From positions 1 through 49,093 of the forward strand of contig JAFDVI010000053.1 in NCBI GenBank assembly GCA_018269055.1: 49,093 nucleotides of DNA, written 5' to 3'. A program made the position numbers and the translations under genes. Source of the DNA: Acidobacteriota bacterium. GTDB lineage: Bacteria > Acidobacteriota > Blastocatellia > RBC074. The notes below the pieces were generated by a model. That model had not been told where the DNA came from and ran no database searches. It was given only the letters and a program-made list of their open reading frames with translations. Below are positions 17,894 through 27,114 of this stretch, piece after piece; within the stretch, counting starts at the first letter, position 1; every line of letters begins with the position of its first letter.

Positions 17894-18655
17894 ATGTCTA
17901 TTCTGATTGCCGAAGATAATGTCGCTCAACGAGCGTATTTACGAGAACTGCTGGAACGCGAATTTATTCATCACGCTCCTATCCTGGAAGCTGGCGATGG
18001 AGAAACGGTAGTTTCGTTGGCGTTATCGGAACGTCCGCAACTTTGTGTATTGGATATTCAGATGCCAGGACTGTCGGGGGTTAAAGCCGCCAAAGCCATC
18101 TGGAAAAGCTTTCCTGAAGCCAGAATTATTTTCTGGACGCAGTTTCCGCATGAAATCTATATCAACGAAATTCGCAAGATTGTACGCACAGTTCAGCCGC
18201 CTCCGGCCTATGGTTTTATTGACAAAAACAATCCGGAAAATCGTTTCCTTCGTTTTGTCGCAGCCGTGCTGGAAGACGGTGCGGATATGATTGACCCGAA
18301 CTTCAAAGATGCATTTACACAGCCATTGCTGACCGATTTTGAAGCTGAGGCCCTCTATTATCTGGCGCTCGGATTGTCGAATTGGGCGATTGCGCGCAAA
18401 TGCCATCTCAGTCTGCGCGGGGTCGAAAGCCGGTTGACCACGCTTTATGAAAAGTTGTTGATTACTGATGCCGCTGGTACGCCGGACGAAAATTACGACA
18501 AACTTGCCTATAACATTCGAACACGAGCATATTTTGAAGCCTTGCGGCGCGGTCTGATCAACCAGGATGAACTGGAAAAGGCCAGCGCCGAACTCGATAA
18601 ATGGCTGGAAAAGGATCGCAAAAAATTCGCCAGCGAGCCTATACATAAATCCTGA
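17894..18655 (+). CDS. Response regulator with LuxR-type HTH output
   Basis: A 253-residue protein. The receiver domain (about residues 1-130) has the acidic pair (AEDN) and a phospho-acceptor Asp at 54 (VLDIQMPG). The Thr/Ser switch position (FWTQF) and the Lys (FIDKNNP) are present in a loosened form. The C-terminal part (about 150-200) resembles a GerE/LuxR helix-turn-helix (LTDFEAEALYYLALGLSNW, then VESRLTTLYEKL), followed by an extra charged helical tail of about 50 residues. No kinase gene is adjacent, so it is an orphan here. No strong ribosome site is seen before the ATG. Confidence 0.8.
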   Translation: MSILIAEDNVAQRAYLRELLEREFIHHAPILEAGDGETVVSLALSERPQLCVLDIQMPGLSGVKAAKAIWKSFPEARIIFWTQFPHEIYINEIRKIVRTVQPPPAYGFIDKNNPENRFLRFVAAVLEDGADMIDPNFKDAFTQPLLTDFEAEALYYLALGLSNWAIARKCHLSLRGVESRLTTLYEKLLITDAAGTPDENYDKLAYNIRTRAYFEALRRGLINQDELEKASAELDKWLEKDRKKFASEPIHKS

Positions 18656-18758
18656 GCCTGACTCCTCAAAAACAATTTTTCAGCAGCCTGTATTTTTTCC
18701 TTCTAGCACGGGGTAAAATGCTTCATTCTGAAATTTGTGTCATGAAGGAGTCGTATAG

Positions 18759-21700
18759 ATGTCGCTTATTTTGCAACTTGCCGGAGAGTTTTCAGCCGAG
18801 GTTCGCTCGCGCGGCAATGAATACTTCCGGCAGGGCAAAGTCAAAATCAAAAACGCTTCGCCGATGAACCTTGAGGCGGAAGTTCAAAACACTGATAAGC
18901 AGAAAGTTTCTCTTTGGCGCGAGGGCAATGAGATTAGTGTTCGTTGTTCGTGTCCTCATTATGAATCTGAAGGACTGTGTGAACATTTATGGGCTTCGCT
19001 GCTCAGTGCGGATGCCGAAAATCATCTCAATGGCGGTTCAGGCGGCGCAGGCAGGCTTTCCCTGGTATTGGAGGATCCGGAATCCGGTAGCTATGACTCC
19101 TATTTTGAAGAAGATGAGGATGATGACGACGAAGATTTACTGTTCGACGATGAGAATTGGGAGGAAGGCGACCGACCTTTAAGCTCACGACCAATTTCAG
19201 CGAATGAATTTAGCTCAGAACCCCAGAGGGTAAGAAAAAGGAATTGGCGTGAGCAACTCGGCGAACTAAACGGATTTGCAAAAGAGATTCCATCGCAAAC
19301 GTATGCCGATTGGCCCGATGAACGGGAACTGATTTACGTCATTGATATTTACTCAACATTGCACGGACAGGGATTGATGCTGGAAGTTTGCAACCGCGAC
19401 AAGCGCAAAGATGGAGAATGGTCAAAGCCGAAATCCCAACGAATTCCGCGCAGTGTGATTTCCAAGCTTCGAGACCCGATTGACCAAGAAATCCTGACCC
19501 TTCTGTCTGGTGGTAAGGATGCATCACAAAACAACTATATCAGTCCGGTTGGTGATTCAATTCCGAATATCTATCAATTGAATGGGATGCTGCCTGGAAT
19601 GATCGTTCCATTGATTGCGCGCTCGGGGCGAGGGCGATTGAGCTTGCCCGACTTGCGGGATGTCTGGTTGCCTTTTGAATGGGATGAGGGCGAGCCTTAC
19701 CAATTCTGGCTTGAGGTACGGGCGAGTAGATCAAATGAACATTACATCGTTACTGGTTCATTGCGACGAGACAAAGAAGTGATGGATTTAGCAATTCCCG
19801 TCATGATGATTGATGATGGTTTGCTGTTCACACGTGAACGGGTGGCTCGATTTGAAGCACAAGGCGCATTCAACTGGATTTCGTTGATGCGCCGTCAGGG
19901 GGCCATCGTTGTTCCAGCCAATCATCGTGATGATTTGCTGGGAGAAATCCTGAAAGCTCCATTTTTGCCCAAGTTGGACCTGCCTGCAGAGCTAAATTAC
20001 ACCGAAGCCAGAATTCTACCCCGCCCGCGACTCACAATCAGGGAACCTGAGAAAAATTATTGGGGACAGCAAAAGCTGCGCGGCGAATTGTCCTTCGATT
20101 ACGAAGGTGCAATTTTGGAAAGCTACGACCTATGCCGGGGAATTTTCCAGCCGGAAGGTCATCGTTTTCTGCTGCGTGATCAGGACGCTGAACAGGCCGC
20201 CGGGGAGTATTTGCGCTCATTTGGCTGGCGGCCGGTCAAAGCGAATAATTACGACCCAATTCCTCATTGGGAGCTTACACCCAGTAAATTGCCTCGCGTC
20301 GTTCGAGAGCTTCTGAGCGCTGGCTGGCATATTGAAGCGGAAGGCAAGGTTTACCGTCGCCCAGGCAAATTCAAAATTGACGTGACATCCAACATTGATT
20401 GGTTTGAGCTTCACGGGTTGGTAGATTTTGGGGATGGTGTGACCGCAGCGCTGCCCGCCTTATTGGCTGCGTTACGGCGCGGAGAAAACCTGGTCAAGTT
20501 GGATGACGGGACTTATGGAATGTTGCCGGAAGAGTGGCTGAGCAAATATGGGTTGTTGGCCGGACTTGGTGAAGTTCATGGCGACCAATTGCGCTTCAAA
20601 AAAGCCCAGATTGGGGTGTTGGATGCATTGCTGGCATCTCAACCAGAGGCGGAATTCGACGAACATTTTGCCCGTTCGCGGGAGGAGCTAAAAGCGTTCG
20701 AGGGGATTAAATCTTTGCCTCCGCCTGAACATTTCATTGGTCAACTGCGCCCGTATCAAAGCGATGGATTAGGCTGGATTGCTTTTCTTGAAAAGTTCAA
20801 CTTCGGTGGCTGTTTGGCAGATTGCATGGGGTTGGGGAAAACCGTACAAGTTTTGGCTTGGCTGGAGATGCGCCGGCAACTTCGCCTGGCGCAAAAGGAA
20901 GCACAAAAAAGCAAGGGGACAGAACGGGAAAAGGGAACCAGGAAAAAAGGCACAGACAAAGAAGCCCTGTCCAGCGGTCAGAATTCTAGTCCTGCAATTC
21001 CGCCTTCGCTTGCCGTCGTACCGAAGTCATTGGTTTTCAACTGGAAACAGGAAGCGGCCAAGTTTGCGCCAAACCTTCGGGTGCTGGATCACACTGGCCA
21101 CGAACGCGGTAATATCGCCGAACAGTTGGATGATTACGACCTGATTCTGACAACCTACGGCACGCTCCGAAATGATGCCGTCGAATTTAAGGATGTACGG
21201 TTCGATTACATTATTTTGGATGAAGCACAGGCTATCAAAAATGCCGACACGGCTTCGTCAAAAGCTGCCAGGCTGTTGAAAGGGAATCACCGTTTGGCCT
21301 TGAGTGGAACGCCCATCGAAAACCATCTGGGCGAGTTATGGAGCCTTTTCGATTTTCTGAATCCCGGAATGCTTGGCTCGGCCTCTGTGTTCAAACTGAC
21401 TGGGAATTCTGCTCGTAACCCGGACGATGAAACCCGCAAACTGCTTTCTCAGGCTCTGCGCCCGTTTATTCTTCGCCGCACAAAAGAGCAGGTGGCCAGG
21501 GATTTGCCGCCAAAACTGGAACAGACATTATTCTGCGAACTCGAACCCGCACAGCGAAAACTTTATGACGAACTTCGCGACCATTACCGCAACTCACTGT
21601 TGGGACGCATTGACGCCGACGGCATCGGAAAATCGAAAATCCTGATTCTTGAAGCGTTGTTGCGATTACGCCAAGCCGCCTGTCATCCCGGCTTGATTAA

Positions 21701-22229
21701 TCCGGAGCGCTCAAACGATCCCAGCGCCAAGTTGGATATGTTGCTGCCGCAATTGCTGGAAGTGATTGACGAAGGCCACAAAGTGCTGGTCTTTTCGCAA
21801 TTCACCAGTTTCCTTTCAATCCTGAAGGGATACCTCGACACAGAGGGAATCATTTACGAATATCTGGATGGGCGCACACGTGATCGCCAGGCCAGGGTCG
21901 AACGGTTTCAAACAGATCCGGATTGCAAACTGTTTTTGATCAGCTTGAAGGCGGGCGGTTTGGGCTTAAATCTGACCGCCGCCGAATACGTCTTCCTGCT
22001 CGATCCCTGGTGGAACCCTGCGGTCGAAGCCCAGGCCATTGACCGCGCTCATCGCATCGGGCAAACCCAACAGGTTTTTGCCTATCGTTTAATCGCCAAA
22101 GGCACCGTTGAGGAAAAGGTGTTGGAGTTGCAAAATACCAAACGAGACTTGGCTGATGCGATTATCAACGCTGATAACTCGCTGATTCGCAATTTGGGCA
22201 AAGAAGATTTAGAGCTATTGCTATCTTGA
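18759..22229 (+). CDS. SWIM zinc-finger SNF2-family helicase
   Basis: A 1156-residue ATP-dependent DNA translocase. An N-terminal SWIM zinc motif (Cys63, Cys65, Cys74, His76: CSC..CEH) is followed by a very acidic patch (about 110-135, Asp/Glu runs), a middle region typical of bacterial SNF2 proteins, and the two RecA-like helicase lobes (about 665-1150). Motifs seen: Walker A MGLGKT, DEAQ box (ILDEAQAIKNADT), SGTPIENH, LLRLRQAACHP, SLKAGGLGLNLT and QAIDRAHRIGQ. A Lys/Glu/Gly-rich insertion lies between motifs I and Ia (nucleotides about 20895-20990). An AAGGAG site precedes the ATG. Role: remodelling of DNA-protein complexes, perhaps with transcription; the exact partner is unknown. Confidence 0.93.
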   Translation: MSLILQLAGEFSAEVRSRGNEYFRQGKVKIKNASPMNLEAEVQNTDKQKVSLWREGNEISVRCSCPHYESEGLCEHLWASLLSADAENHLNGGSGGAGRLSLVLEDPESGSYDSYFEEDEDDDDEDLLFDDENWEEGDRPLSSRPISANEFSSEPQRVRKRNWREQLGELNGFAKEIPSQTYADWPDERELIYVIDIYSTLHGQGLMLEVCNRDKRKDGEWSKPKSQRIPRSVISKLRDPIDQEILTLLSGGKDASQNNYISPVGDSIPNIYQLNGMLPGMIVPLIARSGRGRLSLPDLRDVWLPFEWDEGEPYQFWLEVRASRSNEHYIVTGSLRRDKEVMDLAIPVMMIDDGLLFTRERVARFEAQGAFNWISLMRRQGAIVVPANHRDDLLGEILKAPFLPKLDLPAELNYTEARILPRPRLTIREPEKNYWGQQKLRGELSFDYEGAILESYDLCRGIFQPEGHRFLLRDQDAEQAAGEYLRSFGWRPVKANNYDPIPHWELTPSKLPRVVRELLSAGWHIEAEGKVYRRPGKFKIDVTSNIDWFELHGLVDFGDGVTAALPALLAALRRGENLVKLDDGTYGMLPEEWLSKYGLLAGLGEVHGDQLRFKKAQIGVLDALLASQPEAEFDEHFARSREELKAFEGIKSLPPPEHFIGQLRPYQSDGLGWIAFLEKFNFGGCLADCMGLGKTVQVLAWLEMRRQLRLAQKEAQKSKGTEREKGTRKKGTDKEALSSGQNSSPAIPPSLAVVPKSLVFNWKQEAAKFAPNLRVLDHTGHERGNIAEQLDDYDLILTTYGTLRNDAVEFKDVRFDYIILDEAQAIKNADTASSKAARLLKGNHRLALSGTPIENHLGELWSLFDFLNPGMLGSASVFKLTGNSARNPDDETRKLLSQALRPFILRRTKEQVARDLPPKLEQTLFCELEPAQRKLYDELRDHYRNSLLGRIDADGIGKSKILILEALLRLRQAACHPGLINPERSNDPSAKLDMLLPQLLEVIDEGHKVLVFSQFTSFLSILKGYLDTEGIIYEYLDGRTRDRQARVERFQTDPDCKLFLISLKAGGLGLNLTAAEYVFLLDPWWNPAVEAQAIDRAHRIGQTQQVFAYRLIAKGTVEEKVLELQNTKRDLADAIINADNSLIRNLGKEDLELLLS

Positions 22230-22254
22230 GAAGTGAAAATTGGTGTTTTGAGAA

Positions 22255-22287
22255 GCAGGAGTGCTCCTCGTAAAAGAGCGCTCCTGC
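22255..22287. terminator. Hairpin after the helicase gene
   Basis: A 12-bp stem with one G-T pair (GCAGGAGTGCTC with GAGCGCTCCTGC) and a 9-base loop, 26 bases after the helicase stop and upstream of the convergent small gene's stop. It has no clear T-run, so it may be a transcript-end stabiliser or REP-like element rather than an intrinsic terminator. Confidence 0.45.
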
Positions 22288-22327
22288 GTACGAGTCACAG
22301 CATATGATTGGCTTGCGAGGCGACAAT

Positions 22328-22744
22328 TTACCGCGTGCCGTAAACTTTTAGGTTCGGTCGGCGACGTCCCCAATTTCCTTTTTCGTACCAAACTTCGACG
22401 CTTTGAATTCTGCGTCTATCCCCTGGAAGATCAATCGCACGGGTTTTGCCGCCTGAACGAATCTGGTCTCTGACGGACACCTCAACATCAGCACCATTTT
22501 CGAAGTGAACGACTACGCGATTAAATTCAATCGGTCCCCCTGATACCTGGAATTGAATTGCCCGGAACGCTCCGCGAGCGTTAACACGAATCGTGTCATG
22601 ATCCGCTCTTCCATCTACATTGGATTGCCCCAGATATTCCCATCTGGCGCGTCCTTGATTTCGTCCCTGCGCATTCGCAACGAAGCTGAATCCAAGTAAC
22701 AATAACAACAAACTGAATCCACAAAATGATTTTTGTATTGTCAT
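22328..22744 (-). CDS. Secreted DUF2541-like protein
   Basis: A 138-residue protein with a clear signal peptide cleaved after ANA (about residue 25). The mature 110 residues are predicted all-beta, with phrases such as WEYLGQSNVDG, AIQFQVSGG, VVVHFENGA and a C-terminal LKVYGTR, which I associate loosely with DUF2541-type proteins. It is rich in Arg and Gly and has no Cys after the signal. The start is firm: AAGGAG lies 8 bases upstream. The function is unknown; probably periplasmic. Confidence 0.7.
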   Translation of the reverse strand: MTIQKSFCGFSLLLLLLGFSFVANAQGRNQGRARWEYLGQSNVDGRADHDTIRVNARGAFRAIQFQVSGGPIEFNRVVVHFENGADVEVSVRDQIRSGGKTRAIDLPGDRRRIQSVEVWYEKGNWGRRRPNLKVYGTR

Positions 22745-22958
22745 TTCCGACTCCTTTTCGATTTTTCAGCAGATTAACACTCGACACCACATGGGTGTCA
22801 GCATTGCTCAAGGGGATGAGCTAATTCCTTTTAAGCAAACGAGAAGCCAAGCGTAACTTTACCATTTTAAGAACTTAGACCCTTGCGGCAAATCTGGTTC
22901 ATGCTCCAAATGATACAAAGGTTGAATAGGCTTGTATTTTTGCAATACAGGCGCTCAC

Positions 22959-24248
22959 TTACCAGTCCACCACAGAACCATCGTCTGCATCGTAACTCTC
23001 CTGATTTTTCCAATCGTGTCCGAGCTTGTCTTTCATCGCTTCTTCATCAAGCTCAATTCCCAAACCTGGCCCCGTCGGCAGGTCAATGTAACCGTCACGA
23101 ACTTTGAATGGATTTTTGATATAGCCTTCGCCAAGATTGACTTGTTCCTGGCAGAGAAAGTTCGGAATGGAAGCTGCGATTTGCAAGCCAGCAGCCAATG
23201 AAATCGGCCCCAGCGGATTATGCGGCGCGATGGAAGCGTAATAAGCTTCGGCCATTCCAGCGATCAAACGAACTTCGGTAATGCCTCCGGCATGGCAAAG
23301 ATCAGGTTGCAGAATGATCGCAGCATTCTTCTCCAAAATTTCCCGAAAGCCCCATTTCGTGAAGATGCGTTCGCCCGTCGCAATTGGGATGTGCGTCTGT
23401 TTCGCCAGTTCCGCCATCACATCCACATTCTGGCAATTGATGATTTCTTCGAAGAAATATGGCTGATATGGTTCCAGGACTTTCATCAACAGTTTGGCCG
23501 TGCCGGGTTGAATTGAGCCATGAAAATCAATCGCCAAGTCGCCATCTTTACCGGCGGCTTCTTTCAGTTCGGCAAAATTTTTCTCGACATATTCGACGTA
23601 AGCCTGATTTTCGACTGGTCGCGAAAAGCGATCGTTCAATTTCGCCGGACCGGTTTTGAAAGCCGTGAAGCCCTGGGCTTTGGCGGCTTTGATCGCATCA
23701 ACCGTGCGGGCATGCGAGTAAACGCGTATGCGTTGCCGGGTCGGGCCTCCCAACAATTCATACACCGGAACGCCCAGCAATTTACCTTTGATGTCCCATA
23801 ATGCCTGATCAATTCCTGAAAGTGCGCTGGTCAGAATTGGGCCACCGCGATAAAACGCGTGACGATAAATCGCCTGCCAATGAAGCGCCACAGCTCGCGG
23901 GTCTTTGCCAATCAAATATGGCTCAATTTCCTTGATCGCGGTTTGACAAGTGAGCGCGCGACCTTCTGTAATCGGCTCGCCAAGCCCATATACGCCGGCA
24001 TTGGTATGAACTTTCAAAAACAACCAGCGAGGTTTAACCAAAAAAGTTTCCAATCGTGTGATCTTCACGGATTCGCGGACAGTTGGACGCGGAGACTGCT
24101 GCTGAATGACGGGCTCTGGTTCAGGAGCGCTTGCTGTCGGATCGGCCGCTTCCGTTGAAGCAGTCAACGTTGTTAATCCGGCGACCGAAGCCACAGTGGT
24201 TTTGATCATATCCCGGCGAGATGGTTGTTGAGACGATTTATCGTTCAC
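22959..24248 (-). CDS. Mandelate racemase/galactonate dehydratase-type enzyme, Tat signal
   Basis: A 429-residue enolase-superfamily enzyme. The N-terminus has a twin-arginine motif (SRRDMIKTT) and a Pro/Glu linker. The capping domain (about 60-180) and barrel follow. The metal ligands are visible as Asp in AIDFHG, Glu in FFEE and Glu in ATGER, and the catalytic His lies in IAPHNPLGP. This pattern fits the D-galactonate dehydratase-like group, which removes water from sugar acids; the substrate is a guess. The start codon is GTG with AAGGAG upstream. It is last in a minus-strand cluster with two related genes, 124 bases after the preceding one. Confidence 0.85.
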   Translation of the reverse strand: MNDKSSQQPSRRDMIKTTVASVAGLTTLTASTEAADPTASAPEPEPVIQQQSPRPTVRESVKITRLETFLVKPRWLFLKVHTNAGVYGLGEPITEGRALTCQTAIKEIEPYLIGKDPRAVALHWQAIYRHAFYRGGPILTSALSGIDQALWDIKGKLLGVPVYELLGGPTRQRIRVYSHARTVDAIKAAKAQGFTAFKTGPAKLNDRFSRPVENQAYVEYVEKNFAELKEAAGKDGDLAIDFHGSIQPGTAKLLMKVLEPYQPYFFEEIINCQNVDVMAELAKQTHIPIATGERIFTKWGFREILEKNAAIILQPDLCHAGGITEVRLIAGMAEAYYASIAPHNPLGPISLAAGLQIAASIPNFLCQEQVNLGEGYIKNPFKVRDGYIDLPTGPGLGIELDEEAMKDKLGHDWKNQESYDADDGSVVDW

Positions 24249-24372
24249 TGGAGTTCTCCTTTGAATGTAGGTTGGTTTTACAGTTGAACAGCCGAATGGA
24301 ATTTACCAGAGGAGAAAAGGCATGAGAAGAAAACGGTAATGTTGGATGATTTCAAGAAGGAAGAATTTCGCT

Positions 24373-25803
24373 TTAATCCGTGGCGGCAAGCCCGTTTCGA
24401 TCCAGCCCTGCCGTGCGAAACTCACCATCCTTGACGACAAATAGTCCTGGAAATCGCTTTTCCCAGGGCTTATTTGCCGCGGGCATGTATTGGCGGGCGT
24501 TGGCTTCGACTCCTGCAACACCAGGAACATGGGCAGCGATTCCGACCGAATGAATCAATGCGGCTCCCGGACACGTCAAATCCTGAACTGTCAAAAACAT
24601 CTTGTACTTTTGCGCTGCCGCAGCCATCAGTATTGCCTGTGATTGGCCTTTGCAGGCTTTTAACGCCACGCCAGTGTATCCCAACTCTCTTGCCAGCAGC
24701 AGCGTCTCCAAATCAACCAGAGATTCATCAATTACCACTGGGCGCAATCGCGCCGCCTGATGCATCACGTTTTGCCGATGATTTTGCAGATCGCGTGCTG
24801 TTGGCTGCTCTAAATAGAGGATTCGATCGAAGCCTTGCGGCGTTTTTTCTTTCACCTTGCGCAAATATTCAAGAACGTACTCGACGTTTGGACATCGCTC
24901 ATTGAAGTCCACGCAATATCGCCAAGTAGTCTGAGGCCGCGTTTCGGAGGCAACACGATCTACGTTGACTGTCCGTTCGATATCCCAGCGTAAATCTTCA
25001 CCTTGCAGCTTGATTTTAATATGGGTCAATCCATTGAATTTGATCCATTCTGCCAAGGTCTCTGGCAAACCGTCATTGATTGGCTTGCCAAGCTCTGACT
25101 GTAAAACCGCATCGGCTCCGCCGACAGAATGAAACATGGCGACTTGCGGTTTTGCCTTTGGCAAAAGATACCGGGCAGGGAACTCTCCGAAAAAATCTTT
25201 GTTGAGATAATGCGACAGATCATTGCTCATCAAATCTTGGCCGTAAGTTTGGTAACAGCTTCTCCTGTAGAGTTTGCCGAACGCATCGTGAATTGCTCCG
25301 TCAAACGCACTAGCTGTAACCAAAGTGCAAAGTTTTGGCAGCGGCGTAAGTAGCTTTTGTTCGTTCGAAATTTCAGCAGCGGCTTTCAGATACTCAGGTT
25401 CGAGTGAAAAATTAATGTCAATCGGATGGCCAAACTCCTTGAAGCTGGAAGTGATCTTCGCGATGCGTTCGGCAAGGGCTTTCATGGCCCTGAGCGTCGT
25501 CGTATACGACATCTCGCGAGAGGGAAAGGACCAGACATTACCAAGTGGCATAGCGCCAAAACCTTTTGCAGTTTTACCGCCGCGATCTCTTACTTTTATA
25601 TAAACTTGGAGAATTGTTGCCCTGTCTACCGGAACTCCTCCAAATTTGTACGGTGCGCGATAAAAATACTCTTGGTAGCTGAAGTGGAGATTGAGGATGC
25701 TGATACCCGAAGGTTGGCCAGATGGTTTTATTCTGGGAAGTGAAAATCCTGTGGCGGCCAACAGTGTATTAGAGAGGAAACCGCGACGAGACTGCTTGCT
25801 CAT
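24373..25803 (-). CDS. Enolase-superfamily protein, Tat signal
   Basis: A 476-residue protein starting with a twin-arginine signal (SRRGFLSNTLL). The barrel region has the superfamily metal-ligand pattern: Asp in CVDFNERC, Glu in YLEQP and Asp/Glu in VIDES, and Lys residues in HIKIKL and VALKACKG that could be the acid/base pair of the muconate cycloisomerase / dipeptide epimerase groups. The reaction is not assigned. Its start overlaps the stop of the upstream isomerase gene by 4 bases (ATGA), so the two are translationally coupled. The N-terminal 100 residues diverge from usual capping domains. Confidence 0.75.
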   Translation of the reverse strand: MSKQSRRGFLSNTLLAATGFSLPRIKPSGQPSGISILNLHFSYQEYFYRAPYKFGGVPVDRATILQVYIKVRDRGGKTAKGFGAMPLGNVWSFPSREMSYTTTLRAMKALAERIAKITSSFKEFGHPIDINFSLEPEYLKAAAEISNEQKLLTPLPKLCTLVTASAFDGAIHDAFGKLYRRSCYQTYGQDLMSNDLSHYLNKDFFGEFPARYLLPKAKPQVAMFHSVGGADAVLQSELGKPINDGLPETLAEWIKFNGLTHIKIKLQGEDLRWDIERTVNVDRVASETRPQTTWRYCVDFNERCPNVEYVLEYLRKVKEKTPQGFDRILYLEQPTARDLQNHRQNVMHQAARLRPVVIDESLVDLETLLLARELGYTGVALKACKGQSQAILMAAAAQKYKMFLTVQDLTCPGAALIHSVGIAAHVPGVAGVEANARQYMPAANKPWEKRFPGLFVVKDGEFRTAGLDRNGLAATD

Positions 25804-26732
25804 TTATATGCCTCCCAAAGCCCTGCCTTTAGAAATTCAAAATCACGCTTAATGGCGACAATTGTATTTGCTTCCTTCTCTGACTGAGTTTTTCCAGGAA
25901 TTTCATACTCCAAATGCAGCGAAATTGGACCACGAAAATTGGCTTGTTTCAGTAGTTTGAAATACTGTCGCCAATCTACCATCCCTTCGCCAAGCGGGCA
26001 GTTCACCACGCGCCAGCCTTTTGCCGATCTTTCCCAGAAAAAATCTTTGATGGCGATCATTTTCAACCTTTGGGCGACAAGATTGGTGGCAATTTTCCAG
26101 CCTCCTACTCCACCTTCGACAACAGCATGCCGAATATCGAAATAGTAACCAACCCACTGGGGATCCAATTGGTCAATCACTTTTGCCACGTCCCAAAGCG
26201 GCGCGCCGATATTCCCTTCATGATTGTGGAATCCGCATTGCACTCCGCAATTTTTGCCAAGTTCGACAAGTCTGGTGAAGTTCGCCCGGAAACCTTCCAA
26301 TTCTCGTCGAACGTCAATAAGTTCATATTTATAGTAACCGGGCTTGAAGTAGGGGATTCCCAATTTGCCAGCCGTTTTAAGAATTGGTTGCGCTGTCGGG
26401 TCGCTTGCCGTAGTCAAGGCGGTTGTTATCATTGGAATAGATAAGCCTTCCTTTCTAATGACAGAAACGGCCCTGGGCAAATCTTCCAGAGCGCGATCAG
26501 GCAAAACGTGCCCGCCCGGTCGAACAGTCAAATCTATTCCATCCAAACCAAGCTTTTTTACTGTCTCAGCAAGCTCCTGCCAAGGCATAAAAGATAAGTG
26601 CTTGGAAAATAAACAAAGCGTCCAGCCCTGTGAACCGGGCTGAGCCGTGTAAAGTGGACGAAACCTTCCAAATGCCATCGATAAAGCCCCATTTGACGCC
26701 ATATTTATAAAGTTACGCTTTGATAGATTCAT
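25800..26732 (-). CDS. Sugar phosphate isomerase/epimerase-like TIM barrel protein
   Basis: A 310-residue protein of the AP-endonuclease-2 / xylose isomerase-like barrel fold. Typical elements are DGIDLTVRPGG, CGFHNHEGN, VGYYFDIRHA, IKDFFW and a C-terminal HLEYEI; the His, Asp and Glu residues in these would bind a divalent metal. The N-terminus (SKRNFINMASNGALS) resembles a Tat signal with Lys-Arg in place of Arg-Arg, in keeping with export. It is the first gene of the cluster and overlaps the next by 4 bases. No clear ribosome site precedes the ATG. Probable role: isomerisation of a sugar later handled by the two enolase-type enzymes. Confidence 0.8.
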   Translation of the reverse strand: MNLSKRNFINMASNGALSMAFGRFRPLYTAQPGSQGWTLCLFSKHLSFMPWQELAETVKKLGLDGIDLTVRPGGHVLPDRALEDLPRAVSVIRKEGLSIPMITTALTTASDPTAQPILKTAGKLGIPYFKPGYYKYELIDVRRELEGFRANFTRLVELGKNCGVQCGFHNHEGNIGAPLWDVAKVIDQLDPQWVGYYFDIRHAVVEGGVGGWKIATNLVAQRLKMIAIKDFFWERSAKGWRVVNCPLGEGMVDWRQYFKLLKQANFRGPISLHLEYEIPGKTQSEKEANTIVAIKRDFEFLKAGLWEAYK

Positions 26733-27114
26733 AAAACGCGTTGCGTGATAAAGATTGAAAGTTCAATTTGCCTACGAACCGACTCCCAAGATGGGATACG
26801 CTCCCATACTCATCGGAAATAATGAGTGCCTCATCGCTGCCTGATATTCTTGTACTGCGACCAAGTGGCTCTGGAAAAGAATACCAACGACCGCACAGGC
26901 CTTACCAGATGGCCGCGCCGAAGTATAAAACCGAGGCTGGATTTTATAGGAAGTTGACAGACTTTAGAGGGAAAACTACCATTTCGCAAATTCATCCCTA
27001 AATTGCGACTATGAATCACGGAATTTCACGCTCAATAGGGAAAACTGTATTTATTTGTGATTGTCTGGATTGTTGCAAATTCTTGTTTGCAAAGTGCGAA
27101 TCACCTTTTGATTT
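26733..27114. other. Intergenic region between divergent genes; left edge of AT-rich block
   Basis: A 382-base region between the sugar isomerase-like gene (minus) and the kinase gene (plus). It must hold promoters for both. Base composition shifts here to the AT-rich type seen up to about 34.3 kb. No tRNA, integrase, IS end or clear direct repeat was seen that would define an insertion point. Confidence 0.5.
26954..26982 (+). promoter_or_regulatory. Possible sigma-70 promoter for the PAS kinase
   Basis: TTGACA (26954-26959), a 17-base spacer and TACCAT (26977-26982, four of six matches). It lies about 130 bases before the kinase ATG and would give a long leader. Confidence 0.35.

Noticed and set aside
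18023..18646. A 207-residue minus-strand open frame
   Set aside because: Antisense to the response regulator, which has a clear receiver domain in the other direction.
26733..27114. Possible insertion sequence or integration site at the left edge of the AT-rich block
   Set aside because: No transposase, integrase, tRNA or terminal inverted repeat could be found; only the base composition suggests transfer.
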